From Alteromonas gracilis (GTDB lineage Bacteria > Pseudomonadota > Gammaproteobacteria > Enterobacterales > Alteromonadaceae): a stretch of DNA of 64,000 nt. Position 1 is the stretch's first letter. Every line of letters begins with the position of its first letter. The notes below the pieces were generated by a model. The model did not search any database. It saw nothing but the letters and a program-made list of their open reading frames with translations, and was not told the origin of the DNA. A program made the position numbers and the translations under genes. The stretch spans positions 14,178 through 78,177 of the forward strand of contig NZ_PVNO01000030.1 in the NCBI RefSeq assembly GCF_002993325.1, in the 5' to 3' direction. This document shows, in pieces, positions 9,650-20,748 of this stretch.

Positions 9650-11617
9650 CTAGCTCCCTTCTAACAGTTTGCGCTCTGCCCGCTCCACCCGTCGAGGTTT
9701 ACCCGAAATCACGAGGACGTCGTGAGCTTGTAAGATAGCGTCCTTATCGGGGTCTTTTACTTCGTTGCCGTCTCGTCTCAACCCTTTGATTGCCACCCGC
9801 ATTCTAGAGAAATCTATATCTTTGATTGCTTTTCCGATACACGATGCGTGTTCAGACAGCACAACCGCGTGAATAAATTCTAGTTTATCTTCTGTGCCAT
9901 AAGTGATTTCAGTGGTTTCTCCTGGATAAAAGCCGTGCATGTGATCGTAACGGCCTTTCCTTTCCGCTCGAACGCGCTTTAAAATACGTGACATGGGAAC
10001 ACCGGCATAATGCAGTACTTGAGAAACTAGCATCAAACTTCCTTCCTGAAGTTCCGGAACCACTTGATTAGCGCCAGCGGTATACAAACTATCAAGTTGG
10101 TAATCTCGCTTTGTTCTCACCATAACATCCGTCGTCTCGGTAATGCTTCGTGTTTGGGTGATAACTTGCTTCGCTTTATCGACTTGATCAAAGGTAACTA
10201 ATACGAGTTTGGCGCTTTCTATATTGGCATTAAGCAAAATATCTTTTTGACTAGCGTCACCGAAAATAACGGGCTCCCCAGCGTTTCGACTCTCGTGTAC
10301 TCTCACAGGATCCATATCAATGGCGACAAAGTGAATACCTTCCATTTTCAGCATTCTTGCCACCGACTGCCCTACTCGACCAAAACCACATATCACCACA
10401 TGGTTAGTGAGTTGAGCGCCCGCATTGTGACTAATATTATCGTCAAAAGATAAGTCGTTATTAACGATGCGTTTAGCAATGGTGACACTATTGTTCATTA
10501 GCCAAGGTGTTAGTGCCATACTGATTACGCCCATACTCACGATGAGAGATGATTGTTCTGATGTGAGTACACCATGTGTAGTGGCGAGTGCTGCAATAAC
10601 AAAGCTAAACTCTCCGATCTGACATAGCTTAACGCCTGCTGACCATCCATCTATGGCGTCTGTTTTAACCAATAAAGAAGCGACTCTTACGAGTACCACT
10701 TTGGTGATCATAAGTGCAAATACACCGAAAACAATTTCAAACAAACTGTCCCATAGTACGGTTAGCTCTAACTGCATTCCCACTGTCACAAAGAACAGCC
10801 CCATCAATATGTCTCTGAAAGGGCGTATATCAGCTTCAAGCTGGTATTTGTACTGGCTCTCTCCGAGCATCATGCCGGCCAAAAATGCGCCCAATGCCAT
10901 AGATAGCCCGAAATAATAGGTTAACCCTCCTGCCAGCAATGCTATGAGAATAGTGGTCAGAACAAACAGCTCGTCTGTTCTGGTTCTCGCTATTTCTCTA
11001 AATACCCAAGGAAGTAACCACTTACCTACAGACATTAAAAATGCAATAACGAAAACGCCTTTGAGTAGCGCTTCACCGAGGGCAAGCGCAATGCTCACTT
11101 CACCGGTTTGAGCTAGGAGGGGAATGGCAATTAAAAATGGAACAACCGCTAAATCTTGAAAAAGTAAGATACTGACAGCGAGCTGCGTGCGACGGTTATT
11201 TAGGATCCCCATTTCTGTGGCTTGTTTAATGACAATCGCCGTAGAGCTAAGGGCGAGCGTACCGCCTATGATTATTGAAGCGCTCATTGAAATACCGAAA
11301 AATAAGGGGATGCAGGTAAAGACAGCGGTAGTGAAGACCATTTGCCCTAAACCTACCCCAAATACTAAAGAGCGCATGGCGAGTAATTTAGGTAAGGAGA
11401 ATTCTAGCCCCAAGGAAAAAAGCAGAAAAACGATGCCGACTTCGGCCAAGAGGTGCATTTCCTCTGGGTGTGCGAACACCGAAAGGATCTGCGGTCCAGC
11501 CAAAATACCAGCAAATAGGTAGGCAAGAATAGGAGGGAGGTGAACACGTTTAAATAAAGCGACAGCGCATACCGATATAAACATCAGTATCACAACATTT
11601 AAAAAGCTTGTTCCCAC
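9650..11617 (-). CDS. CPA2-family monovalent cation:proton antiporter with TrkA domains (KefB/YbaL-like)
   Basis: The 655-residue inner-membrane protein carries about 12-13 transmembrane helices in residues 1-385 (the Na+/H+ exchanger fold; LAYLFAGILAGP, FLLFSLGLEFSLPKL, FQDLAVVPF, LAGMMLGES). A Rossmann TrkA-N domain follows (VVICGFGRVGQSVARML near 410, GxGxxG motif), and a TrkA-C domain spans about 560-645 (AVVLSEHASCIGKAIKDI). The family exchanges K+ or Na+ for protons, gated by nucleotide binding. There is no KefF/KefG partner next to it, so glutathione gating as in KefB/C is not supported. It is monocistronic. Confidence 0.9.
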   Translation of the reverse strand: MGTSFLNVVILMFISVCAVALFKRVHLPPILAYLFAGILAGPQILSVFAHPEEMHLLAEVGIVFLLFSLGLEFSLPKLLAMRSLVFGVGLGQMVFTTAVFTCIPLFFGISMSASIIIGGTLALSSTAIVIKQATEMGILNNRRTQLAVSILLFQDLAVVPFLIAIPLLAQTGEVSIALALGEALLKGVFVIAFLMSVGKWLLPWVFREIARTRTDELFVLTTILIALLAGGLTYYFGLSMALGAFLAGMMLGESQYKYQLEADIRPFRDILMGLFFVTVGMQLELTVLWDSLFEIVFGVFALMITKVVLVRVASLLVKTDAIDGWSAGVKLCQIGEFSFVIAALATTHGVLTSEQSSLIVSMGVISMALTPWLMNNSVTIAKRIVNNDLSFDDNISHNAGAQLTNHVVICGFGRVGQSVARMLKMEGIHFVAIDMDPVRVHESRNAGEPVIFGDASQKDILLNANIESAKLVLVTFDQVDKAKQVITQTRSITETTDVMVRTKRDYQLDSLYTAGANQVVPELQEGSLMLVSQVLHYAGVPMSRILKRVRAERKGRYDHMHGFYPGETTEITYGTEDKLEFIHAVVLSEHASCIGKAIKDIDFSRMRVAIKGLRRDGNEVKDPDKDAILQAHDVLVISGKPRRVERAERKLLEGS

Positions 11618-11807
11618 ATTACCTCCGAAAATTTAATGAATATGCTATGCAATATCGCTACAGATTTTTGCGGTTTTAGTATCGAGTAACTATCGTATAC
11701 CCAATATTAAATCTAACCATATGTGTGTATTGTTGTGGGCTGTCAAAAAAGCCACGTAAGATTAGTATCCTCACATTTATAATAAAAAATCAAACCGCTT
11801 ACCTTTA

Positions 11808-11824
11808 TTGGCACTTGTTTTGCA
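11808..11824 (+). promoter_or_regulatory. Putative sigma-54 promoter for the GGDEF gene
   Basis: TTGGCACTTGTTTTGCA matches the sigma-54 consensus TTGGCAC-N5-TTGCA. GG (11810-11811) and GC (11822-11823) are separated by exactly 10 bp. The predicted start is near 11835, giving a leader of about 140 nt to the GTG at 11974. The 190 bp from the antiporter start (11617) to this site contain no gene and are AT-rich, with room for an activator site. Confidence 0.7.
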
Positions 11825-11973
11825 AAAACCTTTAGTACAAATGCAGATTCGGCAAGTTTTGCCATTGTGACCGCCATAAAACCTTTCAAAAATTGAAAGC
11901 TAGGCCACAGGAACGTCAGGGCTTTGACGCTTGTTTCTTTGCATATCAACGCATTTTGTATAGGGGCACTACT

Positions 11974-12873
11974 GTGGATTTTTCAACCTCGGTCTACGAT
12001 AGCACACAACACAATAGCTTTTATCCTGCTGAGAGCACTGCAAGTTCACTTACATTTAGTGAACTATCAGGCTTTGTCACACAGATACTTTCCACTCTTG
12101 AACTTCAAGAGCTAGGTGGCGTGTATTTCCAGCAGCTTAATATGCTGCTGCCAGTCATCGGGTTTAGCCTATCTGATTTTGACTCTCGCTGGGTTTATGG
12201 CAATGCGAAAATATCGTCAACGCTGATTGATTTGCCTTTGCAAGGTGCCAACGCTATCAATGGCGAACAAGCACACGCGTATTATTACATTAGTTCACCA
12301 TTGTCGTTATCGCAACGGGAAGCGCTTTTCCAACTCCATGATTTATTTGGAAAACAGGTTAAACACGCGCTAACTCTTGCGCAAGTTCAGCAGATGGCGA
12401 CAAAAGACGCGTTAACAGGTTTAGGCAACCGAGCAGGATTTGAGCAATCTATGACAAGACAGCTGGGCTGGGCCCAGAGGCACGATGAACCCTTTGCTCT
12501 TTTAGTTATAGATTTAGACAATTTCAAGTACGTTAACGACAACTTCGGCCACGGCGAAGGTGACAAAGTTCTGGCGCATGTGGCATCGCACCTATCGAGA
12601 ATGCTGCGAGACGAAGATGAAGCATTCCGCTATGGCGGCGACGAATTCTGTTGCTTGCTAGATTGCCAAACACAGCTTCAGCTTGCCTGTGCTGCACAGC
12701 GCATTCAATCGAGCATAAACAGCTCTAGTTATTTGGCAGGCTTAGAAGTATCGACAAGTTTAGGCGGAGCTATCTACCGAGACGGTGATACAGTCAGCAG
12801 CATTTTCGACCGCGCAGACAACGCGTTGTATCGCGTCAAAAATTCAGGAAAAAATAGCTATCAAGCGGCATAG
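11974..12873 (+). CDS. Diguanylate cyclase (GGDEF), soluble
   Basis: The 299-residue protein makes cyclic di-GMP from GTP. The N-terminal part (about 1-140) has no membrane segment and no recognised sensor domain. The GGDEF domain starts at ATKDALTGLGNRAGF and contains YGGDEF at about 221-225, with the allosteric RxxD I-site (RDED) five residues before it; both look functional. I chose the GTG at 11974 because AGGGG lies 7 nt upstream. An upstream TTG-initiated frame would start near 11893, inside the expected leader. A GC-rich hairpin follows the stop. The sigma-54 promoter suggests control linked to motility, nitrogen or stress. Product-feedback inhibition is inferred from the I-site. Confidence 0.9.
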   Translation: MDFSTSVYDSTQHNSFYPAESTASSLTFSELSGFVTQILSTLELQELGGVYFQQLNMLLPVIGFSLSDFDSRWVYGNAKISSTLIDLPLQGANAINGEQAHAYYYISSPLSLSQREALFQLHDLFGKQVKHALTLAQVQQMATKDALTGLGNRAGFEQSMTRQLGWAQRHDEPFALLVIDLDNFKYVNDNFGHGEGDKVLAHVASHLSRMLRDEDEAFRYGGDEFCCLLDCQTQLQLACAAQRIQSSINSSSYLAGLEVSTSLGGAIYRDGDTVSSIFDRADNALYRVKNSGKNSYQAA

Positions 12874-12887
12874 GTTTTTTAAGCCAT

Positions 12888-12911
12888 AAAGCGGCAAAAT
12901 ACTGCCGCTTT
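12888..12911 (+). terminator. Probable terminator of the GGDEF gene
   Basis: A 9-bp perfect stem AAAGCGGCA/TGCCGCTTT (12888-12896, 12903-12911) with a 6-nt loop. The U-tract is short (CTTTCG), so efficiency is uncertain. Confidence 0.6.
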
Positions 12912-13088
12912 CGCCTCTATCTCTTTCCCAGTATACCAGCCTGAGGTACCCCAAAGCTTCTGTGCTTTAGCTTGAGTATTGCAGCAGCTAGGTATGCGAT
13001 AAATGCTGAATTAAACGCTCCTTTCAAAGCACCATTAGCGAAAACAGCTTTTTTAGTTGGTGTCGTTTAACGTGTTAACTAAAATGTC

Positions 13089-14414
13089 TTAGTCTGATTT
13101 GAAAGACACATGGATACGCTGGTCTCTGGGTTGTAAATAAACACATTCCCCATTAACAATTACCGCAATAGGTTGGCTATTTAGGTAAATAACCGGCGCA
13201 CCATTTCGCTCCCATCGCGGAATACGCCACACCTTGAACCATTCCTTCAATGGTTTAGATACACTAGCGTGCTCAGGCTTAATGCGAAGGTTACGAGCAT
13301 TGGTTTGAAACCTAACCATGTCGTCCTCTTTTGGCTGAGTTAAAAAAACGGTTACCGACCCGTTAAGCCAAGGAAGATGATTGTCAGTATTGAGATTTAA
13401 TGTGCCATTTGCGTCAGGTTCATGTGTTGTATTTGCGACCCAATAGAGGTCTTTATCAAACCGAATCACCTTTCCCCACTTGAAGTTAACTTCAGGCGTC
13501 GCATCATGCTTCGCGTTTAACATCGATAGTACTTGGTCAGCTTGTGCTTTAGACGGTGACAGTTGGCGTTGCGCATTAAACCAGGCACGTATAACCATGG
13601 CTTGCCAAGGTGGTGACAAAGAGGCGAGTTTTTGACCGTCTAGCCTTAACTCTGTGCGCTTACAATCCTCATAAAATGACTGGGCCGAGTCAACCACAAG
13701 CGCGCTCTGCTCTGCACACAGCGTTGCACTGCGCCCCACTGTTTTAGTTAACTGGGGCCAGCGATTTAATAAATGTGGAATAATCTCGTTTCTTAAAAAG
13801 TTTCTGTCAAAACTATTTTGCTGGTTAGATTCATCCTCAACCCACTGCAGCATTTCATCCTCTGCATAGGTGACTATATCAGCCTTCTCTAATGCCAACA
13901 TAGGGCGCATGATGAGCGTTTTGCCGCGGTATTGCATTTCCCCCATCCCAGCTAAACCTTGTGGACCAGCGCCTCGTTTCAACTGCAGCAAAACGGTTTC
14001 AAGCTGATCTTCTGCGTGCTGACCTAGCAGCAATACGCCGCCTATTTGCTCACAAACCTCAAGTAGTGCGTTGTACCTTACTTTCCGCGCCTCGGCTTCT
14101 AGACTCTTGCGCGCACCGGTATTCACCTCTACACGATACAAGTGAAACTGTACATCTTCGAGACGACATTGCAATTCACAATGACGTGCCCAGTTGTCGG
14201 CGTTCTCACTCAAACCATGATGTACATGCACCGCATGGACAGGCGCATTAAATTGTTCGCGATACGCGATTACGGCTTGTAACAGAACAGAAGAATCAAC
14301 ACCGCCGCTATAAGCAACAACGAGAGGGGTCTGCAAAGACATGTCAGCTTCGCTTAGAAGGTGCTCTATACGATTAACGACATGTTCGCTTACTGAGAAA
14401 ATTTGGCGGGACAC
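13089..14414 (-). CDS. tilS: tRNA(Ile)-lysidine synthetase
   Basis: The 441-residue ATP-dependent ligase attaches lysine to C34 of tRNA-Ile(CAU), which converts its codon reading from AUG to AUA. The PP-loop ATP motif SGGVDS is at residues 36-41. VHVHHGLSENADNWARHCE and GQHAEDQLETVLLQLKRGAG follow, with the DRNFLRNEIIPHL motif near 205. The central and C-terminal tRNA-binding domains complete the usual proteobacterial length (430-445). It lies downstream of accA but behind a strong terminator, so it probably has its own promoter between 14,414 and 14,445. Confidence 0.97.
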   Translation of the reverse strand: MSRQIFSVSEHVVNRIEHLLSEADMSLQTPLVVAYSGGVDSSVLLQAVIAYREQFNAPVHAVHVHHGLSENADNWARHCELQCRLEDVQFHLYRVEVNTGARKSLEAEARKVRYNALLEVCEQIGGVLLLGQHAEDQLETVLLQLKRGAGPQGLAGMGEMQYRGKTLIMRPMLALEKADIVTYAEDEMLQWVEDESNQQNSFDRNFLRNEIIPHLLNRWPQLTKTVGRSATLCAEQSALVVDSAQSFYEDCKRTELRLDGQKLASLSPPWQAMVIRAWFNAQRQLSPSKAQADQVLSMLNAKHDATPEVNFKWGKVIRFDKDLYWVANTTHEPDANGTLNLNTDNHLPWLNGSVTVFLTQPKEDDMVRFQTNARNLRIKPEHASVSKPLKEWFKVWRIPRWERNGAPVIYLNSQPIAVIVNGECVYLQPRDQRIHVSFKSD

Positions 14415-14445
14415 TTACCGATATGCCTCTTAATCTTATGATCTT

Positions 14446-14488
14446 AAAAAAGCCAAGGGGTTGGTTACCTTTGGTAAACAACCCCTTG
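14446..14488 (-). terminator. Rho-independent terminator of accA
   Basis: On the minus strand a long stem (10 bp CAAGGGGTTG/CAACCCCTTG, one mismatch, then 5 bp) closes on a 3-nt loop (14454-14488) and is followed by GGCTTTTTT. It lies about 50 bp after the accA stop and ends the fabZ-to-accA transcription direction. Confidence 0.9.
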
Positions 14489-14538
14489 ATATCATTTACT
14501 AAACAGCCCTGCGCTATTAAACGCAGAAGCGAAAAAGC

Positions 14539-15495
14539 CTAGCAGTAACCGAAGGACATTAAACGGGCGTAACGCTCTTCCATTAACTTGGTTTTATCCA
14601 GCTCTTTTAGCTGACTAAGCTGCTGTTTAATAACAGCTTTAAGGTTAGCCGCCATACTATTGTGATCGCGGTGCGCGCCACCTAATGGCTCTTCAACAAT
14701 ACTGTTAATTAACCCAAGCTCTTTAATCTGTGGCGCACTTACACCCATTGCTTCAGCAGCCAAAGGGGCTTTTTCTGCACTTTTCCACAAAATAGAGGCA
14801 CAGCCTTCCGGCGAAATAACCGAGTAGGTAGAGTATTGAAGCATATTAACGCGATCGCCCACACCAATTGCTAGTGCACCACCTGAGCCACCTTCGCCAA
14901 TAACGGTACATACGATTGGAACAGTAAGCTCTGCCATTTCAAACAGGTTTTTCGCAATGGCTTCACTTTGACCACGCTCTTCAGCGCCCACACCCGGGTA
15001 TGCCCCTGGCGTGTCGATGAAGGTAATGATAGGCATGTTAAAGCGCTCAGCCATTTTCATGAGACGCAATGCCTTGCGATAACCTTCAGGTTTAGGCATA
15101 CCGAAGTTACGCTTAATTTTTTCGTTAGTGTCGCGACCTTTTTGGTGACCAATAATCATCACCGGCTGGTCGTCTAACATTGCTGGGCCGCCCACAATAG
15201 CTTTGTCATCTGCAAACGCACGGTCTCCAGCAAGCTCGTCGAATTCGGTAAAAATACGCGGAATATAATCAAGGGTGTACGGACGCATCGGGTGACGTGC
15301 TAGTTGTGAAACCTGCCATGCGCCAAGATCAGAGAAGATTTTCTTAGTTAGCTCCGCGCTTTTTCCACGAAGCTTGTTAATCTCTTCTTCAATCCCAACG
15401 TCAAACTCGCCACCTTGATTTACCAACCTAAGCTCTTCAATTTTTGCTTCTAATTCGGCTATTGGCTGTTCAAAGTCCAAAAACTGTATACTCAT
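14539..15495 (-). CDS. accA: Acetyl-CoA carboxylase carboxyltransferase subunit alpha
   Basis: The 318-residue subunit pairs with AccD to transfer the carboxyl group from biotin-BCCP to acetyl-CoA, the committed step of fatty acid synthesis. It shows [18 protein letters not shown] at the N-terminus, [22 protein letters not shown], the [18 protein letters not shown] motif, and [18 protein letters not shown], which forms the oxyanion-type site. The length equals that of E. coli AccA (319). It follows dnaE by 68 bp, as in E. coli. Confidence 0.98.
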   Translation of the reverse strand: MSIQFLDFEQPIAELEAKIEELRLVNQGGEFDVGIEEEINKLRGKSAELTKKIFSDLGAWQVSQLARHPMRPYTLDYIPRIFTEFDELAGDRAFADDKAIVGGPAMLDDQPVMIIGHQKGRDTNEKIKRNFGMPKPEGYRKALRLMKMAERFNMPIITFIDTPGAYPGVGAEERGQSEAIAKNLFEMAELTVPIVCTVIGEGGSGGALAIGVGDRVNMLQYSTYSVISPEGCASILWKSAEKAPLAAEAMGVSAPQIKELGLINSIVEEPLGGAHRDHNSMAANLKAVIKQQLSQLKELDKTKLMEERYARLMSFGYC

Positions 15496-15563
15496 TTCAT
15501 GTCCTATTCGTACTACGCTCGTTTATACAAACGCGAGATGTCCAATCTAACGAACTCTTACCC

Positions 15564-18500
15564 TTAATGGTAGAGAATTGATACGGCTTTGTCTCCCAAA
15601 CATTGTTTGAGATCGTGTAAAAGTTGGTCTTCCGGCGTAACGTACCATCTTGCACCACACGCCAACGTAACTTCAGCGTCCGGATGGGTTACCGCTAACT
15701 GAACAGGACAACTTCCACCATTAAATGCCTGCAGGATAGATTGCATCTGACTCATTTTCTTCGGTTCAAGCAACTGGGTATCAATATTAAGCGCCAGTGC
15801 TCTCGCGTTTTTCTCTCGTGCTTGAACAATGTCCATTACATCACGGGCGGTGATTGTATTGCCCCCAGAGAAATCATCAAAGCTGACCTGTCCCTTTATT
15901 AGCAATATTCTGTCAGTTTCTAACACACTTTCGAACTGTTCGTACATATCGGGGAAGAAACGTACATCTATTCTGGCACTCTTATCATCAAGTGTCACTA
16001 TTGCCCAACGACGCCCTCGTTTGTTCGTCATAACACGAACGCCAAGTACTAAACCAACCGCGCTAGCCATTTGATCTTTATTAGTCGGTTTTAAATCAAC
16101 TAAGCGACCATCGGTGTAATAACGTAATTCTTCCGCATACTGATTTATGGGGTGGCCCGTCAAGTAGAGCCCTAAGGTATCTTTTTCACCTTCTAGCCAC
16201 ACTTTTTCCGGCCACTGCGGTACATCTGCAAAGGCTTGTTTAACCTCGTCGGGTTCAGTAGTTAAAAGCCCAAACATGTCTGATTGACCAAACGACTCCG
16301 CCTTAGCATGCTGTCCCGCGGCGGCAAGGGCATCAGGTAAAGTAGCCATCAATGTAGCGCGATGTGGACCTAAGTTGTCCATAGCGCCTGCGAGCACTAA
16401 CTTTTCTAACACCCGTTTATTAACGCGCTTAATATCAACCTTCGCACAAAAATCAAAAAGATCTTTAAATGCACCTTGGGTTTCGCGCGCTTCGATAATG
16501 GCTTCAATAGGACCTTCACCTACCCCTTTAATTGCACCAATACCGTAGACAATGCGGCCTTCGCTATCGACGGTAAATTTGTATTTACCCGCGTTCAAAT
16601 CTGGCGGCAGTATTTCAATGCCCATGCGCTCGCATTCATCCACGAGCGTCACGATTTTATCGGTGTTATCCATATCCGCCGACATTACCGCAGCCATGAA
16701 TTCCGCAGGATAATGCACTTTCAGCCAAAGGGTTTGGTAAGACACCAACGCATAAGCGGCTGAGTGAGATTTGTTAAATCCGTAACCTGCGAACTTTTCT
16801 ACCAAGTCGAAGATTTTCATCGCAAGATCAGGGTCAATGTTATTGCCCTTAGCGCCTTCAGCAAAGGTACCGCGCTGCTTAGCCATCTCTTCCGGCTTTT
16901 TCTTACCCATTGCACGGCGCAGCAAGTCAGCACCGCCCAGTGAATAGCCCGCCATTTCCTGGGCTATCTGCATTACCTGTTCCTGATACAAGATAATGCC
17001 ATAGGTGGGTTCTAGAATTTCTTGAAGACACTCGTGTTGATATTCCGCATCGGGGTAAGATATTTCTTCACGACCGTGCTTACGGTCAATAAAGTTATCT
17101 ACCATGCCTGATTGAAGCGGCCCAGGACGGAATAGGGCTACCAATGCGATGATATCTTCGAAGCAGTCCGGCTTAAGGCGCTTGATCAGCTCTTTCATGC
17201 CTCGAGATTCAAGCTGGAATACCGCCGTTGTCTCGGCGTTTTGAAGGGTTCGAAAACTCTTAGGATCTTCAAGGGGAATAGCGCTGATATCTACATCAAC
17301 ATTCTTGCCTTCCTTGATCATATCTATTGCCCACTGAATGATCGTCAGCGTACGAAGACCCAAGAAGTCAAATTTAACAAGCCCTGCTGTTTCAACGTCG
17401 TTTTTGTCGAATTGGGTTACTGGGTTCTTACCTTCGTCATCACAATATAAAGGTGCAAAATCTGTGATAGTCGTTGGCGCAATAACAACACCACCAGCAT
17501 GTTTACCCGCATTACGGGTTACCCCTTCAAGGATACGGGCCATATCAATGAGGTCTTTAACTTCCTCATCACTTTCATAAACTTCGGGCAGCTGCGGCTC
17601 AGCTTTAAACGCCTTTTCAAGCGTCATGCCCGGATCTGGTGGAATAAGCTTTGAAATTCTATCTACAAAGCCATAAGGGTGACCAAGCACTCTGCCTACG
17701 TCACGCACTACCGCTTTGGCGGCCATAGTACCGAATGTAATAATCTGAGATACCGCCTGGCGGCCGTAAAGTTCAGCAACGTGGTCGATTACCTCGTCTC
17801 GTCTATCCATACAGAAGTCGACGTCGAAGTCGGGCATGGATACACGCTCTGGGTTCAAGAAACGTTCGAATAGCAAATCGAATTCTAGCGGATCTAGATC
17901 GGTAATTTTAAGGGCATAGGCTACCAGTGAGCCGGCACCAGAACCACGCCCTGGCCCTACTGGAATTCCGTTATCTTTACTCCACTGAATAAACTCCATT
18001 ACGATGAGGAAGTAGCCTGGGAAACCCATTTGGTTGATAACTTCCAGTTCAATACGAAGTCTGTCATCGTACTCTGGGCGCTTGGCTTTGCGCTCTTCTT
18101 CATCAGGAAAAAGAAACACTAACCGTTCTTCGAGCCCTTCTTCAGACACCTTAACCAAGAAGTCTTCGGTGGTCATGCCACCTGTTGGAAACTGAGGCAA
18201 GAAATACTCGTTTAAGCGAACCGTCACATTACAGCGTTTAGCAATCTCAACCGTGTTTTCAATGGCTTCTGGAATATCGGCAAATAGCTCAACCATTTCT
18301 TCACTTGTGCGAAGGTACTGCTGGTCGCTATAGCGCTTAGGGCGGCGATTATCATCTAACGTATAACCGTCATGAATACACACACGAATTTCATGTGCAT
18401 CAAAGCCTTCTTGGTCAATAAAGCACACTTCATTAGTGGCAACGACAGGCAGACCGCGCTGCTCGGCAAGCTCTACCGCACGGTGCAAATAATCTTCTTC

Positions 18501-19028
18501 ACCCTGCCTACCTGTTCGAATAAGTTCTAAATAAAAGCGATCAGGAAAGTGAGTTTGATAGAAATCGACAGCGCTGTCTAAAAGCTTGGGATTGTTCTTC
18601 GTTAAACCTACGCCCACATCGCCATGCTGAGCACCGGAGAGAATAATGACTCCTTCGCTATGCTCAATAAGCCACTCTTGATCAATCACCGCGCGATGAG
18701 CCAAATGCCCCCGAAGATAGGCTTTAGATATAAGAACCGTGATATTCTTATACCCTTCGTTATTCATTGCCAATAAGGTGAGTCTGAATGGCTCATCGCC
18801 AAACGTTTCGTTAGTTACCCAAAAATCTGTACCAATAATCGGCTTAATGCCTAGGTTATGTGCTTCGGAGTAAAACTTTACCAAGCCACACATATTCATT
18901 TGGTCGGTTATCGCCACCGCGGGCATCTCAAGCTCGGCAACCTTCCCCAATATAGGCTTAACTTTATTTAAGCCGTCCATCATCGAATAATCGCTGTGAA
19001 CACGTAAATGAATAAATGGCGATGACAT
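15564..19028 (-). CDS. dnaE: DNA polymerase III alpha subunit
   Basis: The 1154-residue replicative polymerase has an N-terminal PHP domain ([17 protein letters not shown]) and a C-family polymerase core with [14 protein letters not shown] (Asp402 and Asp404, equivalent to E. coli D401/D403) and [10 protein letters not shown] (third Asp). Tandem HhH and OB-fold domains follow ([25 protein letters not shown]), then the tau-binding C-terminal domain. I placed the start at the ATG at 19028 ([13 protein letters not shown]), which matches known DnaE; the open frame reaches back to a TTG at 19046 inside rnhB. It begins 4 bp after the rnhB stop, so the two are probably co-translated. Confidence 0.98.
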   Translation of the reverse strand: MSSPFIHLRVHSDYSMMDGLNKVKPILGKVAELEMPAVAITDQMNMCGLVKFYSEAHNLGIKPIIGTDFWVTNETFGDEPFRLTLLAMNNEGYKNITVLISKAYLRGHLAHRAVIDQEWLIEHSEGVIILSGAQHGDVGVGLTKNNPKLLDSAVDFYQTHFPDRFYLELIRTGRQGEEDYLHRAVELAEQRGLPVVATNEVCFIDQEGFDAHEIRVCIHDGYTLDDNRRPKRYSDQQYLRTSEEMVELFADIPEAIENTVEIAKRCNVTVRLNEYFLPQFPTGGMTTEDFLVKVSEEGLEERLVFLFPDEEERKAKRPEYDDRLRIELEVINQMGFPGYFLIVMEFIQWSKDNGIPVGPGRGSGAGSLVAYALKITDLDPLEFDLLFERFLNPERVSMPDFDVDFCMDRRDEVIDHVAELYGRQAVSQIITFGTMAAKAVVRDVGRVLGHPYGFVDRISKLIPPDPGMTLEKAFKAEPQLPEVYESDEEVKDLIDMARILEGVTRNAGKHAGGVVIAPTTITDFAPLYCDDEGKNPVTQFDKNDVETAGLVKFDFLGLRTLTIIQWAIDMIKEGKNVDVDISAIPLEDPKSFRTLQNAETTAVFQLESRGMKELIKRLKPDCFEDIIALVALFRPGPLQSGMVDNFIDRKHGREEISYPDAEYQHECLQEILEPTYGIILYQEQVMQIAQEMAGYSLGGADLLRRAMGKKKPEEMAKQRGTFAEGAKGNNIDPDLAMKIFDLVEKFAGYGFNKSHSAAYALVSYQTLWLKVHYPAEFMAAVMSADMDNTDKIVTLVDECERMGIEILPPDLNAGKYKFTVDSEGRIVYGIGAIKGVGEGPIEAIIEARETQGAFKDLFDFCAKVDIKRVNKRVLEKLVLAGAMDNLGPHRATLMATLPDALAAAGQHAKAESFGQSDMFGLLTTEPDEVKQAFADVPQWPEKVWLEGEKDTLGLYLTGHPINQYAEELRYYTDGRLVDLKPTNKDQMASAVGLVLGVRVMTNKRGRRWAIVTLDDKSARIDVRFFPDMYEQFESVLETDRILLIKGQVSFDDFSGGNTITARDVMDIVQAREKNARALALNIDTQLLEPKKMSQMQSILQAFNGGSCPVQLAVTHPDAEVTLACGARWYVTPEDQLLHDLKQCLGDKAVSILYH

Positions 19029-19032
19029 GGTG

Positions 19033-19605
19033 TTATTTCTCTTCAAGTAACGCTTTAACGGGCTTAAAGCTTTTACGATAGCAATCTAAAATGCCATATT
19101 CAGCAATGGCTTCAAAGTGAGCTTTGGTTGGGTAGCCTTTGTGCCCTGCAAAATTGTACTGTGGGTAGGCTTCATGGAGCGAAATCATGTCGTTATCGCG
19201 TTCTACTTTAGCGATAATAGAAGCTGCTGAAATTTCAGCATGAAGGCTATCTCCTTTTACGACAGCCTCAGACTCATAATTCCACGCTGGCACGCGGTTT
19301 CCATCTACGCGCACAAAATCTGGCCTCACAGATAAGCCTTCAACTGCACGGGCCATCGCTAACATTGTCGCTTGAAGAATATTGAGTTTATCGATCTCTT
19401 CTGGACTGGCTCTACCAATATTCCAATAGAGCGCTTTCTCACGAATTTCTTGGGCAAGCACTACGCGCTTTTTTTCACTCAGTTTCTTGGAGTCGGTTAG
19501 CCCTTCAATGGGGTTTTCAGGGTCGAGAATAACCGCGGCAGTGACGACATCACCTACCAGTGGCCCGCGCCCTACTTCATCAACACCGGCAATTAACTTA
19601 TGCAA
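19033..19605 (-). CDS. rnhB: Ribonuclease HII
   Basis: The 190-residue enzyme removes ribonucleotides from DNA and degrades RNA in RNA:DNA hybrids. The active-site motif [21 protein letters not shown] carries the DEG-type acidic pair (Asp, Glu). A further Asp lies in [12 protein letters not shown], and the [15 protein letters not shown] and [13 protein letters not shown] motifs complete the fold. The start overlaps the end of lpxB by 8 bp and the stop is 4 bp from dnaE, so it is embedded in the lpxB-rnhB-dnaE operon. Confidence 0.97.
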   Translation of the reverse strand: MHKLIAGVDEVGRGPLVGDVVTAAVILDPENPIEGLTDSKKLSEKKRVVLAQEIREKALYWNIGRASPEEIDKLNILQATMLAMARAVEGLSVRPDFVRVDGNRVPAWNYESEAVVKGDSLHAEISAASIIAKVERDNDMISLHEAYPQYNFAGHKGYPTKAHFEAIAEYGILDCYRKSFKPVKALLEEK

Positions 19606-20746
19606 ACAATTCCTCCACGACAGCTTTTGCTGCTGTTTTATCAGCTTTGCATTTTAGCGTATGGTGGAGGTCGGTGAAACGGGAAATAAGGGCTGAATTG
19701 TCACTTTCGAAGAAGTTAAGTAACTGACTGCTCATATTCTCTGCATTGACGTCATCTTGGAGTAATTCAGGAATAATCGCTTCATTAGCTAATAGATTTG
19801 GCAACGTGAAAAATGGTGCTTTGTACAAATGCTGCATTATTTTGTATGTGAGAGGAGCAAGTAAGTACGCTGCCACCATGGGACGTTTGCAAAGCATTGC
19901 TTCTAATGTTGCAGTACCGGAAGCTAGCAAGATAACATCGCTCGCTATCATCGCATCCCGCGATGTGCCTTGGGTTACCTGAATGGGTAAACGTTCCTCT
20001 GCATTATCAGCTTCAAGCAAAATCGCTTTTATTTGCGCAAGCCGATGCTCGTTAGCCGCAGGAATTAGAAATTGAATGTCGCTGCGTTTAGCATGAATAG
20101 CTTCTATGGTCTCAAGAAAAACTGGAAGTAGCGTATCCACCTCGCCTCTTCGTGAGCCGGGAAGTACAGCCAATACGGGAGCATTGCTATCTACACCTAA
20201 TGCATGGCGCGCCGCATTTTGGTCGGGCTCAATCGCTATAGCGTCAGCCATTGTGTGCCCAACAAAGGTGTAGGGAACATTATATTTGTCGTAAACCTGC
20301 TGTTCGAAAGGAAATAAACCCAATACGCGATTAGCCGCTTTCGCTATCTTGTGAATCCGTTTCTCACGCCACGCCCACACCGTAGGACTTACATAGTGCA
20401 TGGTTTTGATACCGCGGGTTTTGAGGGCTTTCTCTACTCTCAAATTAAAATCAGGCGCATCAATTCCCACAAAAATATCTGGTGGGTTTTGTTCAAAGTG
20501 AGCGAGAAGCTGTTTTTTGACTTTTAAAATAGCAGGTAAATGAGAGAGGACTTCAACAAGCCCCATTACTGATAAGGTTTCCATGTCAAAAAGACTGTGG
20601 AAACCTGCATCTATCATATTTGGACCGCCAATACCCTCAATGATAGCATCAGGGTATTGACGTTTTAGTTCTGCAACCATTCCAGCGGCAAGCACATCAC
20701 CAGAGGGCTCTCCGGCAACCATGCCGATACGAATTGGCTTAGACAT
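19598..20746 (-). CDS. lpxB: Lipid-A-disaccharide synthase
   Basis: The 382-residue peripheral membrane GT19 glycosyltransferase joins UDP-2,3-diacylglucosamine and lipid X in lipid A synthesis. It shows [20 protein letters not shown], the [15 protein letters not shown] motif, [17 protein letters not shown], the [18 protein letters not shown] nucleotide-site motif and [13 protein letters not shown]. The length matches E. coli (382). It starts 2 bp after lpxA, so translation is coupled. Confidence 0.97.
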   Translation of the reverse strand: MSKPIRIGMVAGEPSGDVLAAGMVAELKRQYPDAIIEGIGGPNMIDAGFHSLFDMETLSVMGLVEVLSHLPAILKVKKQLLAHFEQNPPDIFVGIDAPDFNLRVEKALKTRGIKTMHYVSPTVWAWREKRIHKIAKAANRVLGLFPFEQQVYDKYNVPYTFVGHTMADAIAIEPDQNAARHALGVDSNAPVLAVLPGSRRGEVDTLLPVFLETIEAIHAKRSDIQFLIPAANEHRLAQIKAILLEADNAEERLPIQVTQGTSRDAMIASDVILLASGTATLEAMLCKRPMVAAYLLAPLTYKIMQHLYKAPFFTLPNLLANEAIIPELLQDDVNAENMSSQLLNFFESDNSALISRFTDLHHTLKCKADKTAAKAVVEELFA

Positions 20747-20748
20747 AA

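Noticed and set aside
11893-11973. N-terminal extension of the GGDEF protein from a TTG at 11893
   Set aside because: No ribosome site, whereas the GTG at 11974 has AGGGG at the right distance.
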